Shown here piece by piece: positions 34,015-43,321 of a stretch of DNA of 64,000 nucleotides. The notes beneath the pieces were generated by a model. The model had not been told where the DNA came from and searched no databases. It saw only the letters and a list, made by a program, of their open reading frames with translations. A program made the position numbers and the translations under genes. Source of the DNA: an uncultured bacterium (GTDB lineage Bacteria > Edwardsbacteria > AC1 > EtOH8); the NCBI GenBank assembly GCA_937863685.1, contig CALMGM010000005.1:682001-746000 (forward strand), in the 5' to 3' direction. The first letter of the stretch is position 1. Every line of letters begins with the position of its first letter.

Positions 34015-34755
34015 ATGAGATTTTCCAAGTGGTATCTGTGGCTGACCCTGTTGCTGGCCGCCGCCTCGTTATTCTTCTACCTGGCCCAGATGTTAATATT
34101 CCACCGGCCTCATGACACCTTCTTCTACATGCTGCAGGACCTGGCCTTCGTTCCCGTCCAGGTGCTGCTGGTGACGCTGATACTGAACGACCTGATGGCC
34201 CGCCGGGAGAAAAAGGCCCTGCTCAACAAGATGAACATGGTCATCGGAGCCTTCTTCGGAGAGGCGGGCACCGAGCTGATGGTTCATCTGTCCAAATTCG
34301 ACCGGCAGGCCGCCGAATTGAGATCTCTGCTGAAGATCGAGGCCGGCTGGAACGAGGTTCATTTCAAGCAGGCTCGGCAGAAACTGTTGTCGCAGGACCA
34401 TACGATAGACCCCCATTCGGGCGATCTGGAGATATTGAACGAATTCCTCTCTGCCAAGCGGTCCTTTCTGCTGAGCCTGCTGGAGAACCAGAATCTGCTG
34501 GAGCATCAGAGTTTCACCGACCTGCTGTGGGCGGTGTCGCATCTGACCGAGGAACTCAAGCTGCGAAGCAACTTTGATAAATTGCCGGAAAGCGACCTGG
34601 CCCACCTGTCCGGCGACATCAAGCGGGCCTACGTTCTGCTGCTGGCCGAATGGCTGGGATACGTAAAACATCTGAAGACCGCCTATCCATACATCTATTC
34701 CCTGGTGATCCGGTCAAATCCCCTGGACCCGGAAGCCTCAGTGATAGTGAATTAG
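34015..34755 (+). CDS. Membrane protein with two N-terminal helices, unknown function
   Basis: A 246-residue protein with two membrane helices (about residues 5-28 and 38-60) followed by a long, mostly helical cytoplasmic region rich in Leu and charged residues (RREKKALLNKMNMVIGAFFGEAGTELMVHLSKFD). The profile suggests an alpha-helical sensor or scaffold, but no named domain was recognised. It lies between gpmA (26 bases) and a radical SAM gene (41 bases), probably in the same transcript. Confidence 0.6.
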   Translation: MRFSKWYLWLTLLLAAASLFFYLAQMLIFHRPHDTFFYMLQDLAFVPVQVLLVTLILNDLMARREKKALLNKMNMVIGAFFGEAGTELMVHLSKFDRQAAELRSLLKIEAGWNEVHFKQARQKLLSQDHTIDPHSGDLEILNEFLSAKRSFLLSLLENQNLLEHQSFTDLLWAVSHLTEELKLRSNFDKLPESDLAHLSGDIKRAYVLLLAEWLGYVKHLKTAYPYIYSLVIRSNPLDPEASVIVN

Positions 34756-34796
34756 ATCGGGACACCGATGAACTTAACAGCGACTTGCTTTCCGAA

Positions 34797-35873
34797 ATGA
34801 ATTATTCGAACCGGTTCGACCGCAATATATCCGCTTTGTTCTGGAACGGCATCCGGGAAGGGGGGTTGGGCCACGCCCGGCAGCTGGCGAGATTGTGGCT
34901 CGGCCAGCACCGCCAGGCAAGGATAAGACGGCGCAACTCCCCAGCAGCATTGGTGCCGCCCATCCTGATCGCCAGTCTCACCGGACGGTGCAACCTGTCA
35001 TGCGCCAACTGCTATTCCCGGGTGCATCACCGCCAGCCCGATCCCGAAATGACCGCCGACCAGTGGGCCGAAGTCTTCTTCCAGGCAGAGGCGCTGGGGG
35101 TGGCCGTCATCATGCTGGCGGGCGGCGAACCTCTGCTGCGCAGGGACATCATCGACCTTACCCGGCGGCACCGGGATATCGTCTTTCCGGTGTTCACCAA
35201 CGGGTTTTTGATCGATGCCGACCTGATATCGTCTTTCCGCCGCCGTAGCAATTTGATCCCGGTGATCAGCCTGGAAGGGTTTGAGCAGGATACCGATGTG
35301 CGGCGGGGGCGGGGCGTCTTCGAAGTGATCAATGACCGGATGACTCTGCTGGCGGAAAACGGTATTTTCTTCGGGGCCTCGATCACGGTCCGCTCCGATA
35401 CCTTCGATGACGTCACCAGCCCTGATTTCATCAACCGGATGCGGAAGGCCGGCTGCCGGCTGTTAATCTTCGTCGAATTCGTTCCCATCGATGCCGGATC
35501 GGCGGGCCTGGCCCTGACCGTTGAACAGCGCCGGCAGCTGATGACGATCGAGCGGAGTCCCGGAAAAAAGGCGGTGTGCATCGTATTCCCCGGAGACGAA
35601 GAGCAGTACGGCGGGTGCCTGGCGGCCGGACGCGGGTTCGTTCACGTGAATCCCTGGGGCGGACTGGAGCCCTGCCCCTTCGCCCCCTATTCTGACACAA
35701 ACCTGCGCCGCACACCATTGCGGGAGGCGTTGCGCTCCCGGCTGCTGACCGCCATCCGCGACAATCATCACCGCCTTACCGAAACCAGCGGCGGCTGTGC
35801 CTTATGGGCCCAGCGGGAATGGGTGGAAAAACTGGCGGCCGGCGAAAATAATCAGGATAATCTTCTTTCCTAA
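34797..35873 (+). CDS. Radical SAM protein
   Basis: The [4Fe-4S]-binding motif CNLSCANCYS (C-x3-C-x2-C, about residues 67-73) follows PPILIASLTGR, and MLAGGEPLLRRDII is the GGEP motif that contacts S-adenosylmethionine. The C-terminal half carries CLAAGRGFVHVNPWGGLEPCPFAPY and a further Cys (GGCALW), in the style of SPASM/twitch auxiliary-cluster domains. The substrate is unknown. The ATG at 34797 is the first in-frame start outside the preceding gene; a TTG lies at 34785. Confidence 0.85.
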   Translation: MNYSNRFDRNISALFWNGIREGGLGHARQLARLWLGQHRQARIRRRNSPAALVPPILIASLTGRCNLSCANCYSRVHHRQPDPEMTADQWAEVFFQAEALGVAVIMLAGGEPLLRRDIIDLTRRHRDIVFPVFTNGFLIDADLISSFRRRSNLIPVISLEGFEQDTDVRRGRGVFEVINDRMTLLAENGIFFGASITVRSDTFDDVTSPDFINRMRKAGCRLLIFVEFVPIDAGSAGLALTVEQRRQLMTIERSPGKKAVCIVFPGDEEQYGGCLAAGRGFVHVNPWGGLEPCPFAPYSDTNLRRTPLREALRSRLLTAIRDNHHRLTETSGGCALWAQREWVEKLAAGENNQDNLLS

Positions 35874-35890
35874 ATATAACCAAATGGGTC

Positions 35891-36661
35891 ATGAAATATA
35901 ATTTACTCTCCTGGAACGTCAACGGCCTGCGGGCCGTGTTCAAAAAAGGCTTTGCCCAGTGGGTGAAAAAAGCCAATCCCGACATCCTCTGCCTGCAGGA
36001 GACCAAGGCCAGGCCCGAGCAGGTGGTAAAAGAGTTGGAGGGTATCCGGGGGTATGACGTTCACTTTTCCTCGGCCCAAAAGCCCGGCTACAGCGGGGTG
36101 GCGCTGTTCTCCAGGGAAAAGCCTCTTTCGGTGAAGCAAACCTTCGGAGTATCACGGTTTGACGACGAGGGCCGGAGCCTTCAGGCCGACTACGGGAAAT
36201 TCGTCCTGTTCAACATCTATTTTCCCAATGGGAAGGCCTCGCCGGAGCGGCTTAAATACAAAATGGATTTCTACGAAGCCTTTTTGACCGAGATGAAAAA
36301 ACTGCTGAAAAAGGACAGGAAGATCATCATCTGCGGGGACATCAACACCGCCCATAAGGAGATAGACCTGGCCCGGCCCAGGGAGAACTCCAAAACCTCC
36401 GGCTTCCTGCCCCAGGAGCGGGAATGGATAGACCGCTTTTTGGAGCTGGGCTTCATCGACACCCTGCGGATGTTCGACCCCTCGCCCGGCCGCTATACCT
36501 GGTGGGATGTGATCAGCCGGGCCCGGGACCGCAACGTGGGCTGGCGGATAGATTATTTTTACGCCAGCCAGAATTTAAAGAAAAACCTCAAGGCTGCTTA
36601 TATTCTGCCGGAGGTGATGGGCTCGGACCACTGCCCCATCGGATTGGATATTGAGATATGA
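35891..36661 (+). CDS. xthA: Exodeoxyribonuclease III / AP endonuclease
   Basis: Cuts DNA 5' of abasic sites and trims 3' blocked ends in base-excision repair. All EEP-fold motifs are present: LLSWNVNGLRAVFKKGF, CLQETKA (metal-binding Glu), YSGVALFSR, ICGDINTAHKEIDLARP (catalytic Asp and Asn), the RYTWWD segment, and GSDHCPIGLDI with the catalytic His. Length 256 is typical. The stop overlaps the following gene by 4 bases. Confidence 0.96.
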   Translation: MKYNLLSWNVNGLRAVFKKGFAQWVKKANPDILCLQETKARPEQVVKELEGIRGYDVHFSSAQKPGYSGVALFSREKPLSVKQTFGVSRFDDEGRSLQADYGKFVLFNIYFPNGKASPERLKYKMDFYEAFLTEMKKLLKKDRKIIICGDINTAHKEIDLARPRENSKTSGFLPQEREWIDRFLELGFIDTLRMFDPSPGRYTWWDVISRARDRNVGWRIDYFYASQNLKKNLKAAYILPEVMGSDHCPIGLDIEI

Positions 36662-37491
36662 AAAACATTTTCAAAACTCTGTTGTCGGAACAACAAAAGG
36701 ACGGCACCATTCCTCACCATCCTTACAGTAAATGGAAGGGCGCCCACTGGGTTCTGCTGCAGCTGGCCGACCTGGGCTATCCTCCCGGGGGTAGGGAATT
36801 GATCCCTTTGAGAAACCAGGTGTATGAATGGCTGTTGTCGGAGAGTCACCTAAAAAGCGTCAAGATCATAAATGACAAGGCCCGGCGCTGCGGCTCCCAG
36901 GAGGGCAACGCCATCTTCTCCACCCTGACCCTGGGAATATCGGATCAGCGGGTGGAACAGCTGATATCCAACCTTGTAAAATGGCAGTGGCCCGATGGCG
37001 GATGGAACTGCGACAAAAAACCATCGGCCCATACCTCTTCCTTCCATGAGGCCCTGCCGCCTTTCAGGGCCCTGGCCCTGCATGCCAGGATCACCGCCTG
37101 TAAAACCTCCCGCCGGGCCGCGGAAAAAGCCGCCGAGCTGTTCCTGTCTCGGGAAATGTTCCTGCGCAAAAAAGACGGCAAAGTGATGGACCCCGGATTC
37201 AAGAAGCTGGCCTATCCGGCCTACTGGCACTATAATATCCTGGCCGGACTTAAGGCCATGGCCGAGGTCGGTCTCATTAATGACCCCCGCTGCCGTCCGG
37301 CCCTGGACCTGCTGGAGTCGAAGCGCCTGCCGGACGGCGGCTGGCCGGCCGAGGTGAAATATTACCGGGTCTCCGGGGAGGAGGCCAACGGGACAACCCT
37401 GGTTGACTGGGGCGGGGCCAGCAAGATCAAAAGCAATCCCTATGTCACCGCCGATGCCCGGTTGGTGCTGAGATCGGCCGGCCGGATATAA
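36658..37491 (+). CDS. Terpenoid-cyclase-like alpha/alpha-toroid protein
   Basis: A 277-residue protein with repeats of the (Q/W)xxDGGWx type seen in squalene-hopene cyclase and prenyltransferase toroids: KWQWPDGGWNCDKKPSAHTSSFHEALPP near residue 105 and SKRLPDGGWPAEVKYY near residue 230. It lacks the DxDD acid motif of squalene cyclases, and its length is less than half of theirs. Function is therefore unknown, perhaps substrate binding only. ATGA overlap with xthA suggests coupled translation. Confidence 0.65.
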   Translation: MKNIFKTLLSEQQKDGTIPHHPYSKWKGAHWVLLQLADLGYPPGGRELIPLRNQVYEWLLSESHLKSVKIINDKARRCGSQEGNAIFSTLTLGISDQRVEQLISNLVKWQWPDGGWNCDKKPSAHTSSFHEALPPFRALALHARITACKTSRRAAEKAAELFLSREMFLRKKDGKVMDPGFKKLAYPAYWHYNILAGLKAMAEVGLINDPRCRPALDLLESKRLPDGGWPAEVKYYRVSGEEANGTTLVDWGGASKIKSNPYVTADARLVLRSAGRI

Positions 37492-37528
37492 AACTATCTT
37501 CGAATCATTTTATTTAGGGGATAATATC

Positions 37529-38476
37529 ATGGAAGATCAGGAAAAATCCAAGGATCAGCTTATCAATGAACTGCGCGCCCTGCGCATCCGCCTGGCCGAG
37601 GCCGAGGTGCAGGACCTGGAGCACGGCCGCACCAGGCAGAAACTGCGGGCCCTGGAACAGCTGGTGGACACCATGTCCCTGGGGGTGACCATCTCGGACA
37701 TCGAGGGCCGCATCCTATATTCCAACCCGGCCGAGGCCCAGATGCACGGCTACCAGGTGAAGGAGCTGATCGGCCGGGAGGTGCGGATCTTCGCCCCCAA
37801 CGGCATCTGGAACCCCATGACCAAGGAGCAGGCCAGAAAGATCAAGCGCCTCAGCCGGGAGGGCCTCAACATCCGCAAGGACGGCAGCATCTTTCCGGTG
37901 CACCTGGCATCGGACGTGGTCAAGAATGCCGCCGGCGAGCCGGTGGCCATCATCACCACCAGCGAGGAGGTGACGGGAAAGAAACAAGCCCGGGCCCTGC
38001 AATCGGCCCTTTACAAGATATCCCAGAAGGCCGCCTCCGCCCCCAGCCTGGAACAGCTGTTCTCCGATATGCACAGCATCCTGGGCGGGCTGATCTATGC
38101 CCGCAATTTCCTGGTGGCCCTGTATGACGAGGATACGCAGATATTGGAATTCCCCTATCACATAGACGAGTTCAGCGCCACTCCGCCCCCGGCCAAATTG
38201 GGCAAAGGGCTGTTCGAGTACGTGATCAAAAGCGGACAGGTGCTGTTCGCCACCTCCGAGACCGTCGCCGAGAAGATGCGGGCCGGGGAGATGGATGAGA
38301 TGAATTCCCCTTTCGTCAACTGGCTGGGCATTCCCCTGAAGAAAGGTGAAAGGACCACCGGCATCATGGTCATCAAGAGCTACACCGAGGAGATCTCCTT
38401 CAGCGAGACCGAGAAGGACCTGCTGATATTCGTGGCCCAGCAGATAGTGGGCGCCATCGACCGGTTGAAAAAATGA
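37529..38476 (+). CDS. PAS-GAF sensor protein without output domain
   Basis: A short coiled coil (residues 1-45) leads to a PAS domain (about 45-155; MSLGVTISDIEGRILYSNPAEAQMHGYQVKELIGRE, then RKDGSIFPVHLASDVV) and a GAF domain (about 170-310; SLEQLFSDMHSILGGLIYARNFLVALYDE, ending FSETEKDLLIFVAQQI). No histidine kinase, cyclase or DNA-binding domain follows, so it must act through a partner or has lost an output module. No neighbouring response regulator is seen. A TATAAT-like box after its stop (38502-38507) may start the next gene. Confidence 0.82.
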   Translation: MEDQEKSKDQLINELRALRIRLAEAEVQDLEHGRTRQKLRALEQLVDTMSLGVTISDIEGRILYSNPAEAQMHGYQVKELIGREVRIFAPNGIWNPMTKEQARKIKRLSREGLNIRKDGSIFPVHLASDVVKNAAGEPVAIITTSEEVTGKKQARALQSALYKISQKAASAPSLEQLFSDMHSILGGLIYARNFLVALYDEDTQILEFPYHIDEFSATPPPAKLGKGLFEYVIKSGQVLFATSETVAEKMRAGEMDEMNSPFVNWLGIPLKKGERTTGIMVIKSYTEEISFSETEKDLLIFVAQQIVGAIDRLKK

Positions 38477-38519
38477 TTGCCGCCCGATATTGGGCTTATG
38501 CTATAATTTAACGTTAGCG

Positions 38520-38547
38520 CCTGGATTCCCGCCAGCGCGGGAATGAC
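38520..38547. repeat. Dispersed palindromic repeat (GTCATTCCCGC family)
   Basis: CCTGGATTCCCGCCAGCGCGGGAATGAC is the reverse-orientation counterpart of the arm at 15252-15279. It overlaps the first bases of the ORF-track start of the kinase-like gene, which supports the downstream ATG. Confidence 0.7.
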
Positions 38548-38575
38548 ATATTACATAAACCATAAAAGAAAAAAT

Positions 38576-39601
38576 ATGGAAAGCCGGATCAAAGAAAGAT
38601 TCAATCAGGATATTTTGAACGGAGCCGCCAAACGCTATGGCGTGGCCCAAGGGGACATCGAGAAACTGGGCGGATTCGAAAGCTTCATCTTTCTGTTCAA
38701 AAAGGCCTCCCGGGAATATGTCCTGCGCCTCAGTCACAGTCTGCGCCGCAGCCAAGAGCTGATCCGGGGCGAGGTGGACTGGATAAACTACCTGGCCGCA
38801 GGCGGCGTCTCGGTGGCCGGGGCAGTGATGTCCCAGAACGGCAAATTGGTGGAATCGATCGACGACGGCCAGGGCGGGCAATTTCTGGCCACCGCCTTCG
38901 ATAAGATCGAGGGCCGCCCGGCCCGGGAGGTGGGCTGGAGCCCTGGGCTTTACCGGACCTACGGCCGCCTGCTGGGCAAGATGCACGCCCTGACCAAGGA
39001 CTATCAGCCCAAGGATCCCTTGGCCAAACGTCCGCAGTGGGAAGACTCCGCCAACACCGAATGCGTAAAGAATCTGCCGGGGTCCGAGGCCCTGGCCCAA
39101 AAAAGATACTGGGAGGTCATGGACCGGGTGGGCGCCCTGCCCCGGGACAGGGATTCCTTCGGCCTGATCCATTACGACGCCCACAGCAGCAACCTGCTGG
39201 TGGACCAGGACGGCAAGCTCTGCCTGTTCGATTTTGACGACAGTCTGTATTCCTGGTTCATCTGCGACATCGCCATTGTTCTGTTCTACATGACCGCCGG
39301 CAAGGAAAAGGACATCGCTTCGGTAAAAGAATTCATGACCCATTTCCTGCAAGGCTACGCCGGGGAGAACAAGCTCGATCCCAAGTGGCTCAAGGAGATC
39401 CCGCACTTTTTGAAGATCCGGGAGATAGACCTCTACGCCGTGATCCACCGCAGCTTCGACGTCGACAATATCACCAATCCCTGGGTGGCCGGTTTCATGA
39501 AGGGCCGGAAGGAGAAGATCGAGCAGGACCGGCCCTTCCTGGATTTCGATTTCGGGGCCTTGTCGGGCCAACTGCAAAGGCCGGACCCTGACAGTAAATA
39601 A
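38576..39601 (+). CDS. APH-fold phosphotransferase (homoserine-kinase-II-like)
   Basis: A 341-residue kinase-fold protein: N-lobe with GGFESFIFLFKKASREYVLRLSHS, catalytic loop LIHYDAHSSNLLVDQDG (His-x-Asp and Asn kept) and metal-binding CLFDFDDSLYSWFICDIAI. In contrast to the 12.8 kb APH-like gene, all catalytic residues are present. The closest style is the CHK/homoserine-kinase-type small-molecule kinases; the substrate is unknown. The ATG at 38576 is used because the upstream ATG lies inside the dispersed repeat. Confidence 0.8.
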   Translation: MESRIKERFNQDILNGAAKRYGVAQGDIEKLGGFESFIFLFKKASREYVLRLSHSLRRSQELIRGEVDWINYLAAGGVSVAGAVMSQNGKLVESIDDGQGGQFLATAFDKIEGRPAREVGWSPGLYRTYGRLLGKMHALTKDYQPKDPLAKRPQWEDSANTECVKNLPGSEALAQKRYWEVMDRVGALPRDRDSFGLIHYDAHSSNLLVDQDGKLCLFDFDDSLYSWFICDIAIVLFYMTAGKEKDIASVKEFMTHFLQGYAGENKLDPKWLKEIPHFLKIREIDLYAVIHRSFDVDNITNPWVAGFMKGRKEKIEQDRPFLDFDFGALSGQLQRPDPDSK

Positions 39602-39631
39602 TACAATCAGCAATAACCACGATCATATTTT

Positions 39632-41992
39632 ATGAAACGGTTCACCTCCGGCCTCTCCATCTACGCTTTGTTCCTTTTTTCCGGAATAAGCGGCCTGGTC
39701 TTTCAGATCGTATGGCTGCGCATGTTTTCCCGGATATTGGGAAGCACGGTTTACGCCGCTTCCATCGTGGTGGCTTCGTTCATGGCCGGCATGGCCATCG
39801 GTAGCTATTATTGGGGCAAACGATCGGCCAAAGCCGGCAACCTGCTTTTGTTGTATTCCGCCCTGGAGGCGGGGGTCGGCCTTTCGGTCCTGGTTTTGTC
39901 GCTGGTCTTCGGCAGAATGCTGCCCCTGTACCGGTTCATTTACGGCCTGGCCGGCGAACAGCGGCTGTTTTTGACGGCCTTTCAGGCGGTCTTGCTTTTT
40001 TTGCTTCTTTTGATCCCGACCGCTCTGATGGGGGGAACCCTGCCGCTGCTGGCTGCCCACACCAGAAAATACGGGACATCCTTTGACTCCAGGCTGGGCC
40101 TGCTTTACGGGGTCAATACTTTAGGCGCCATGCTGGGGGTGTTGGGCAGCGGGTTTTATTCAATAGGTGCCTGGGGCGAGCAGGCCACCATCACGGCGGG
40201 GGTCTCAATAAACCTTGCGGTGGCGGCGGCCGCATTCCTTCTGTCCCGAGCAAGGACAGCGACTGACGGCGGCAGCCGCCGGGCGGCCGTTTATCCGGAT
40301 AAAAGCCCGTCGCTGCCGGGCGCTATCTCGCAATACCCTTCAACGGCCAGAACATTGGTCCTCTGGGCCTATGTCGCAAGCGGTTTTGTGGCCATGGCCT
40401 ACGAGATAGTCTGGGGGCGTTTGTTCCAGATCCAGGTGGGATCCTCGATCTACGCCTTTTCCATCATGCTGGCCGTATACCTGGCCGGGATAACCCTGGG
40501 CAGTTTGCTGGAGAACAGGATATTCGGGGACCGGATCCGGCCCTTGCCGCTCTTCGGATGGCTGCAGTTGTTCATTTCGGTCTATGGCCTTTTCGGCCTG
40601 TATATTTTCACCTGGCTGTCTCCGGTAAACATCATAGAGATGATCGATCTCAAGGTCATGTTCCTGGTGCCGCTTTTAATAGTGTTTCCGGTGACCTTTG
40701 CCCTGGGCCTGCTGTTTCCCGTCGCCTCAAAAATATATGTCCAGTCGGAGGAGACCGTAGGCAGACAGGTCGGCATGGTCTATTCCCTGAACACTCTGGG
40801 CTGCATATTGGGCGCGTTGTTATGCGGCTTTGCTTTGATCCCGCTCTTTGGGATCAGGATCACCGTTCTGCTGCTGGCCGGCCTGAGCCTGCTGCTGGGC
40901 GGTATCACCCTGCTTTCAGGCCCGGGAAAAGCAAAACCGGTCTTGAACAGGCTGGCCGCCGCCGGGCTGGTTTTGGCTGTCCTGGCCGGGGTTGGGGCCG
41001 CGGCCCCCGATCCTTTCATGTCCATGGTCAAAAAAAGGCTCATGAAAAAGCTTAACGGCGACCTCTCCGCGGTAGAATTTTACTACCACAGGGAAAGCGT
41101 TGCGGCCACCACCACGGCCTTCGGCATCAGGGGAAGCCCGCTGTCCAAAAAACTGTGGGTAAACGGCATCGGCATGACCGTGCTGTGCAACGAAACAAAG
41201 ATCATGGCCCATCTGCCCATTCTGCTCCACCGGAAGCCCCAAGATCTCCTGGTGGTCTGCTTCGGCATGGGCACCACCCTTCGCTCGGCCCGGGCTCATA
41301 GATACTTGAACTGCGATGCCGTGGAGCTGATCCCCGAAACCTACCAGTGTTTCAAATATTTTCACAGCGACGGCCCGGAGATCCTGGCCGATCCCAAAGT
41401 CCGCCATTTTGCCGACGACGGCCGGAATTTTTTGCTGATGCGCCCCAAGAAATATGATATCATTACCATGGATCCGGCCCCGCCCCTGTGGAGCGCCGGC
41501 ACCGTCAATCTCTATACCAGGGAATTCTTTGAGCTTTGCCGCCGGCGGCTTAACCGGGACGGCATCATGATGACCTGGCTGCCCGGCGGGAATTTTTCCG
41601 AATGCCGGATGATAATGGCCACCTTCAAGGAGGTCTTTCCCAACAGTTATGTTTTTGGCACTTCGGGATTGTATTTGATAGGGTTTAATGGCGAAGGCGG
41701 CCTGAACACCGAACGCTTTTACCGGGCCGATTCCGATCCGGAGATAATAAAGGACCTGACGGAATATAACCACAACATCCCCCGCCCCTCAAAGATCCTG
41801 GAACAGCTGATTTTGGATCCCGGCCAGCTGTCGGTCTTTGTCTCCGGAGCCCGGATAGTCAGCGACGACCATCCTTACACCGAATTCCCGCTGTGGCGGA
41901 TGCATACCGACCAGGCCTACGGCTGGATGCTGGATGCCAAACACCTGGCTCAATGGAGGGACAATTATTTCGGCCAGAACAATAAACCGTAA
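39632..41992 (+). CDS. Spermidine-synthase-like protein fused to a multi-pass membrane domain
   Basis: The first ~470 residues form a transporter-like membrane domain of about 12-14 helices (start LFLFSGISGLVFQIVWLRMFSRILG, repeated later as AYEIVWGRLFQIQVGSS). The remainder is a polyamine-synthase-fold domain: LLVVCFGMGTTLRSARAH, CDAVELIPETY, HFADDGRNFLL and YDIITMDPAPPLWSAGTVNLYTREF. Such fusions are common in FCB and deltaproteobacterial genomes, and their products are not established; the aminopropyl-transfer activity is doubtful. Residues 255-300 seem a linker. Confidence 0.85.
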   Translation: MKRFTSGLSIYALFLFSGISGLVFQIVWLRMFSRILGSTVYAASIVVASFMAGMAIGSYYWGKRSAKAGNLLLLYSALEAGVGLSVLVLSLVFGRMLPLYRFIYGLAGEQRLFLTAFQAVLLFLLLLIPTALMGGTLPLLAAHTRKYGTSFDSRLGLLYGVNTLGAMLGVLGSGFYSIGAWGEQATITAGVSINLAVAAAAFLLSRARTATDGGSRRAAVYPDKSPSLPGAISQYPSTARTLVLWAYVASGFVAMAYEIVWGRLFQIQVGSSIYAFSIMLAVYLAGITLGSLLENRIFGDRIRPLPLFGWLQLFISVYGLFGLYIFTWLSPVNIIEMIDLKVMFLVPLLIVFPVTFALGLLFPVASKIYVQSEETVGRQVGMVYSLNTLGCILGALLCGFALIPLFGIRITVLLLAGLSLLLGGITLLSGPGKAKPVLNRLAAAGLVLAVLAGVGAAAPDPFMSMVKKRLMKKLNGDLSAVEFYYHRESVAATTTAFGIRGSPLSKKLWVNGIGMTVLCNETKIMAHLPILLHRKPQDLLVVCFGMGTTLRSARAHRYLNCDAVELIPETYQCFKYFHSDGPEILADPKVRHFADDGRNFLLMRPKKYDIITMDPAPPLWSAGTVNLYTREFFELCRRRLNRDGIMMTWLPGGNFSECRMIMATFKEVFPNSYVFGTSGLYLIGFNGEGGLNTERFYRADSDPEIIKDLTEYNHNIPRPSKILEQLILDPGQLSVFVSGARIVSDDHPYTEFPLWRMHTDQAYGWMLDAKHLAQWRDNYFGQNNKP

Positions 41993-42018
41993 TCATTAAT
42001 GGACAATAAGGAATAACC

Positions 42019-43290
42019 ATGCTGGATCTCAAATTCATCCGAGAGAACATCGAACTGGTAAAGGAGGGCCTGGCCAAGAAGGGCGAGAAGGCCGACCTGG
42101 GGCCGTTCCTGGAGCTGGACGCCAGGCGACGGACCGTCCTGCAAGAAGTGGAGACCCTCAAATCGGAACGCAACAAGGTCTCCGAGGAGATCGCCAGGCT
42201 GAAGAAGGAAAAGTCCCCCGAAGCCGATAAGAAGGTTTTGGAGATGCGCCAGGTGGGTGATAAGATTAAGCTTTTGGACGACGAGCTGCGCATAATAGAA
42301 GAGAAGCTGACCGAGATCACCCTGGCCCTGCCCAATCTGCCCGACCCCACCGTCCCGCTGGGCCAGAGCGAGAAGGACAACGTGGTGGAGAAGACCGTGG
42401 GCGACGAGAAGAAGTTCGATTTTGCCCCCCAGCCCCACTGGGAGCTGGGCGAAAAGCTGGATATCATAGACTTCGAGCGCGGGGTCAAGATGTCCGGCAC
42501 CCGCTTCTATCTGCTTAAAGGGGCTGGCGCCAAGTTGCAGCGGGCTCTGATAGCCATGATGCTGGACGTTCACACCAGAAAGCACGGCTACGGCGAGATC
42601 CTTCCGCCCTACATCGTCAATCACCACTGCCTGATCGGCACCGGCCAGCTGCCCAAGTTCTCCGACAACCTGTATCACGACGCCGAGGAGGATTTCTGGC
42701 TGATCCCCACCGCCGAGGTACCGGTGACCAACATGTACCGCGGCGAGATATTGGACGGCAGCCAGCTGCCCCTCTATCATGTGGCCTACACCCCCTGCTT
42801 CCGGCGGGAGAAGATGTCGGCCGGCAAGGATGTTAGGGGCATCAAGCGGGGGCACCAGTTCGACAAGGTGGAGCTGGTCAAGTTCTCTTTGCCGGAGAAT
42901 TCCAACCAGGAACTGCAGAAGCTGCTGGCCGACGCCTGCGCCATCCCGGAACTACTGGGCCTGCGCTACCGCATTGTCCAATTATGCACCGCGGATTTGA
43001 CCTTCTCCTCGGTGAAGACCTACGATGTGGAGGTGTGGGCCCCGGGCTGCAATGAGTGGCTGGAGGTTTCATCCTGCTCCAACTTCGGGGATTTCCAGGC
43101 CCGGCGGGCCAATATAAAATTCCGGCGGGAGCCCAAAGCCAAGCCGGAGTTCGTGCATACTCTGAACGGCTCGGGCCTGGCCCTGCCCCGGACCATGATC
43201 GCGGTGATGGAGAATTACCAGAACGCCGATGGGACAATCACCGTGCCGGAGGTGCTGAGGCCGTTTATGGGGATGGATGTGATAAAGTAA
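42019..43290 (+). CDS. serS: Seryl-tRNA synthetase
   Basis: Class II synthetase charging tRNA-Ser. The N-terminal coiled-coil arm (residues about 1-110, MLDLKFIRENIELVKEGLAKKG) binds the tRNA long variable arm. Motif 2 appears as FRREKMSAGKDVRGIKRGHQFDKVEL, slightly divergent from the usual GRDTRG form, and motif 3 as NGSGLALPRTMIAVMENYQ. TAEVPVTNMYRGEIL and WLEVSSCSNFGDFQARR are also intact. Length 423 is normal. It is followed by an AT-rich acquired-looking gene. Confidence 0.97.
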   Translation: MLDLKFIRENIELVKEGLAKKGEKADLGPFLELDARRRTVLQEVETLKSERNKVSEEIARLKKEKSPEADKKVLEMRQVGDKIKLLDDELRIIEEKLTEITLALPNLPDPTVPLGQSEKDNVVEKTVGDEKKFDFAPQPHWELGEKLDIIDFERGVKMSGTRFYLLKGAGAKLQRALIAMMLDVHTRKHGYGEILPPYIVNHHCLIGTGQLPKFSDNLYHDAEEDFWLIPTAEVPVTNMYRGEILDGSQLPLYHVAYTPCFRREKMSAGKDVRGIKRGHQFDKVELVKFSLPENSNQELQKLLADACAIPELLGLRYRIVQLCTADLTFSSVKTYDVEVWAPGCNEWLEVSSCSNFGDFQARRANIKFRREPKAKPEFVHTLNGSGLALPRTMIAVMENYQNADGTITVPEVLRPFMGMDVIK

Positions 43291-43321
43291 TATATTATAT
43301 CGCTTAAACGGAGTTGTTTTT

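Noticed and set aside
39632-41992. Genuine spermidine synthase
   Set aside because: The fusion to a 12-14-helix membrane domain and an altered active-site region make polyamine synthesis doubtful, so no speE symbol is given.
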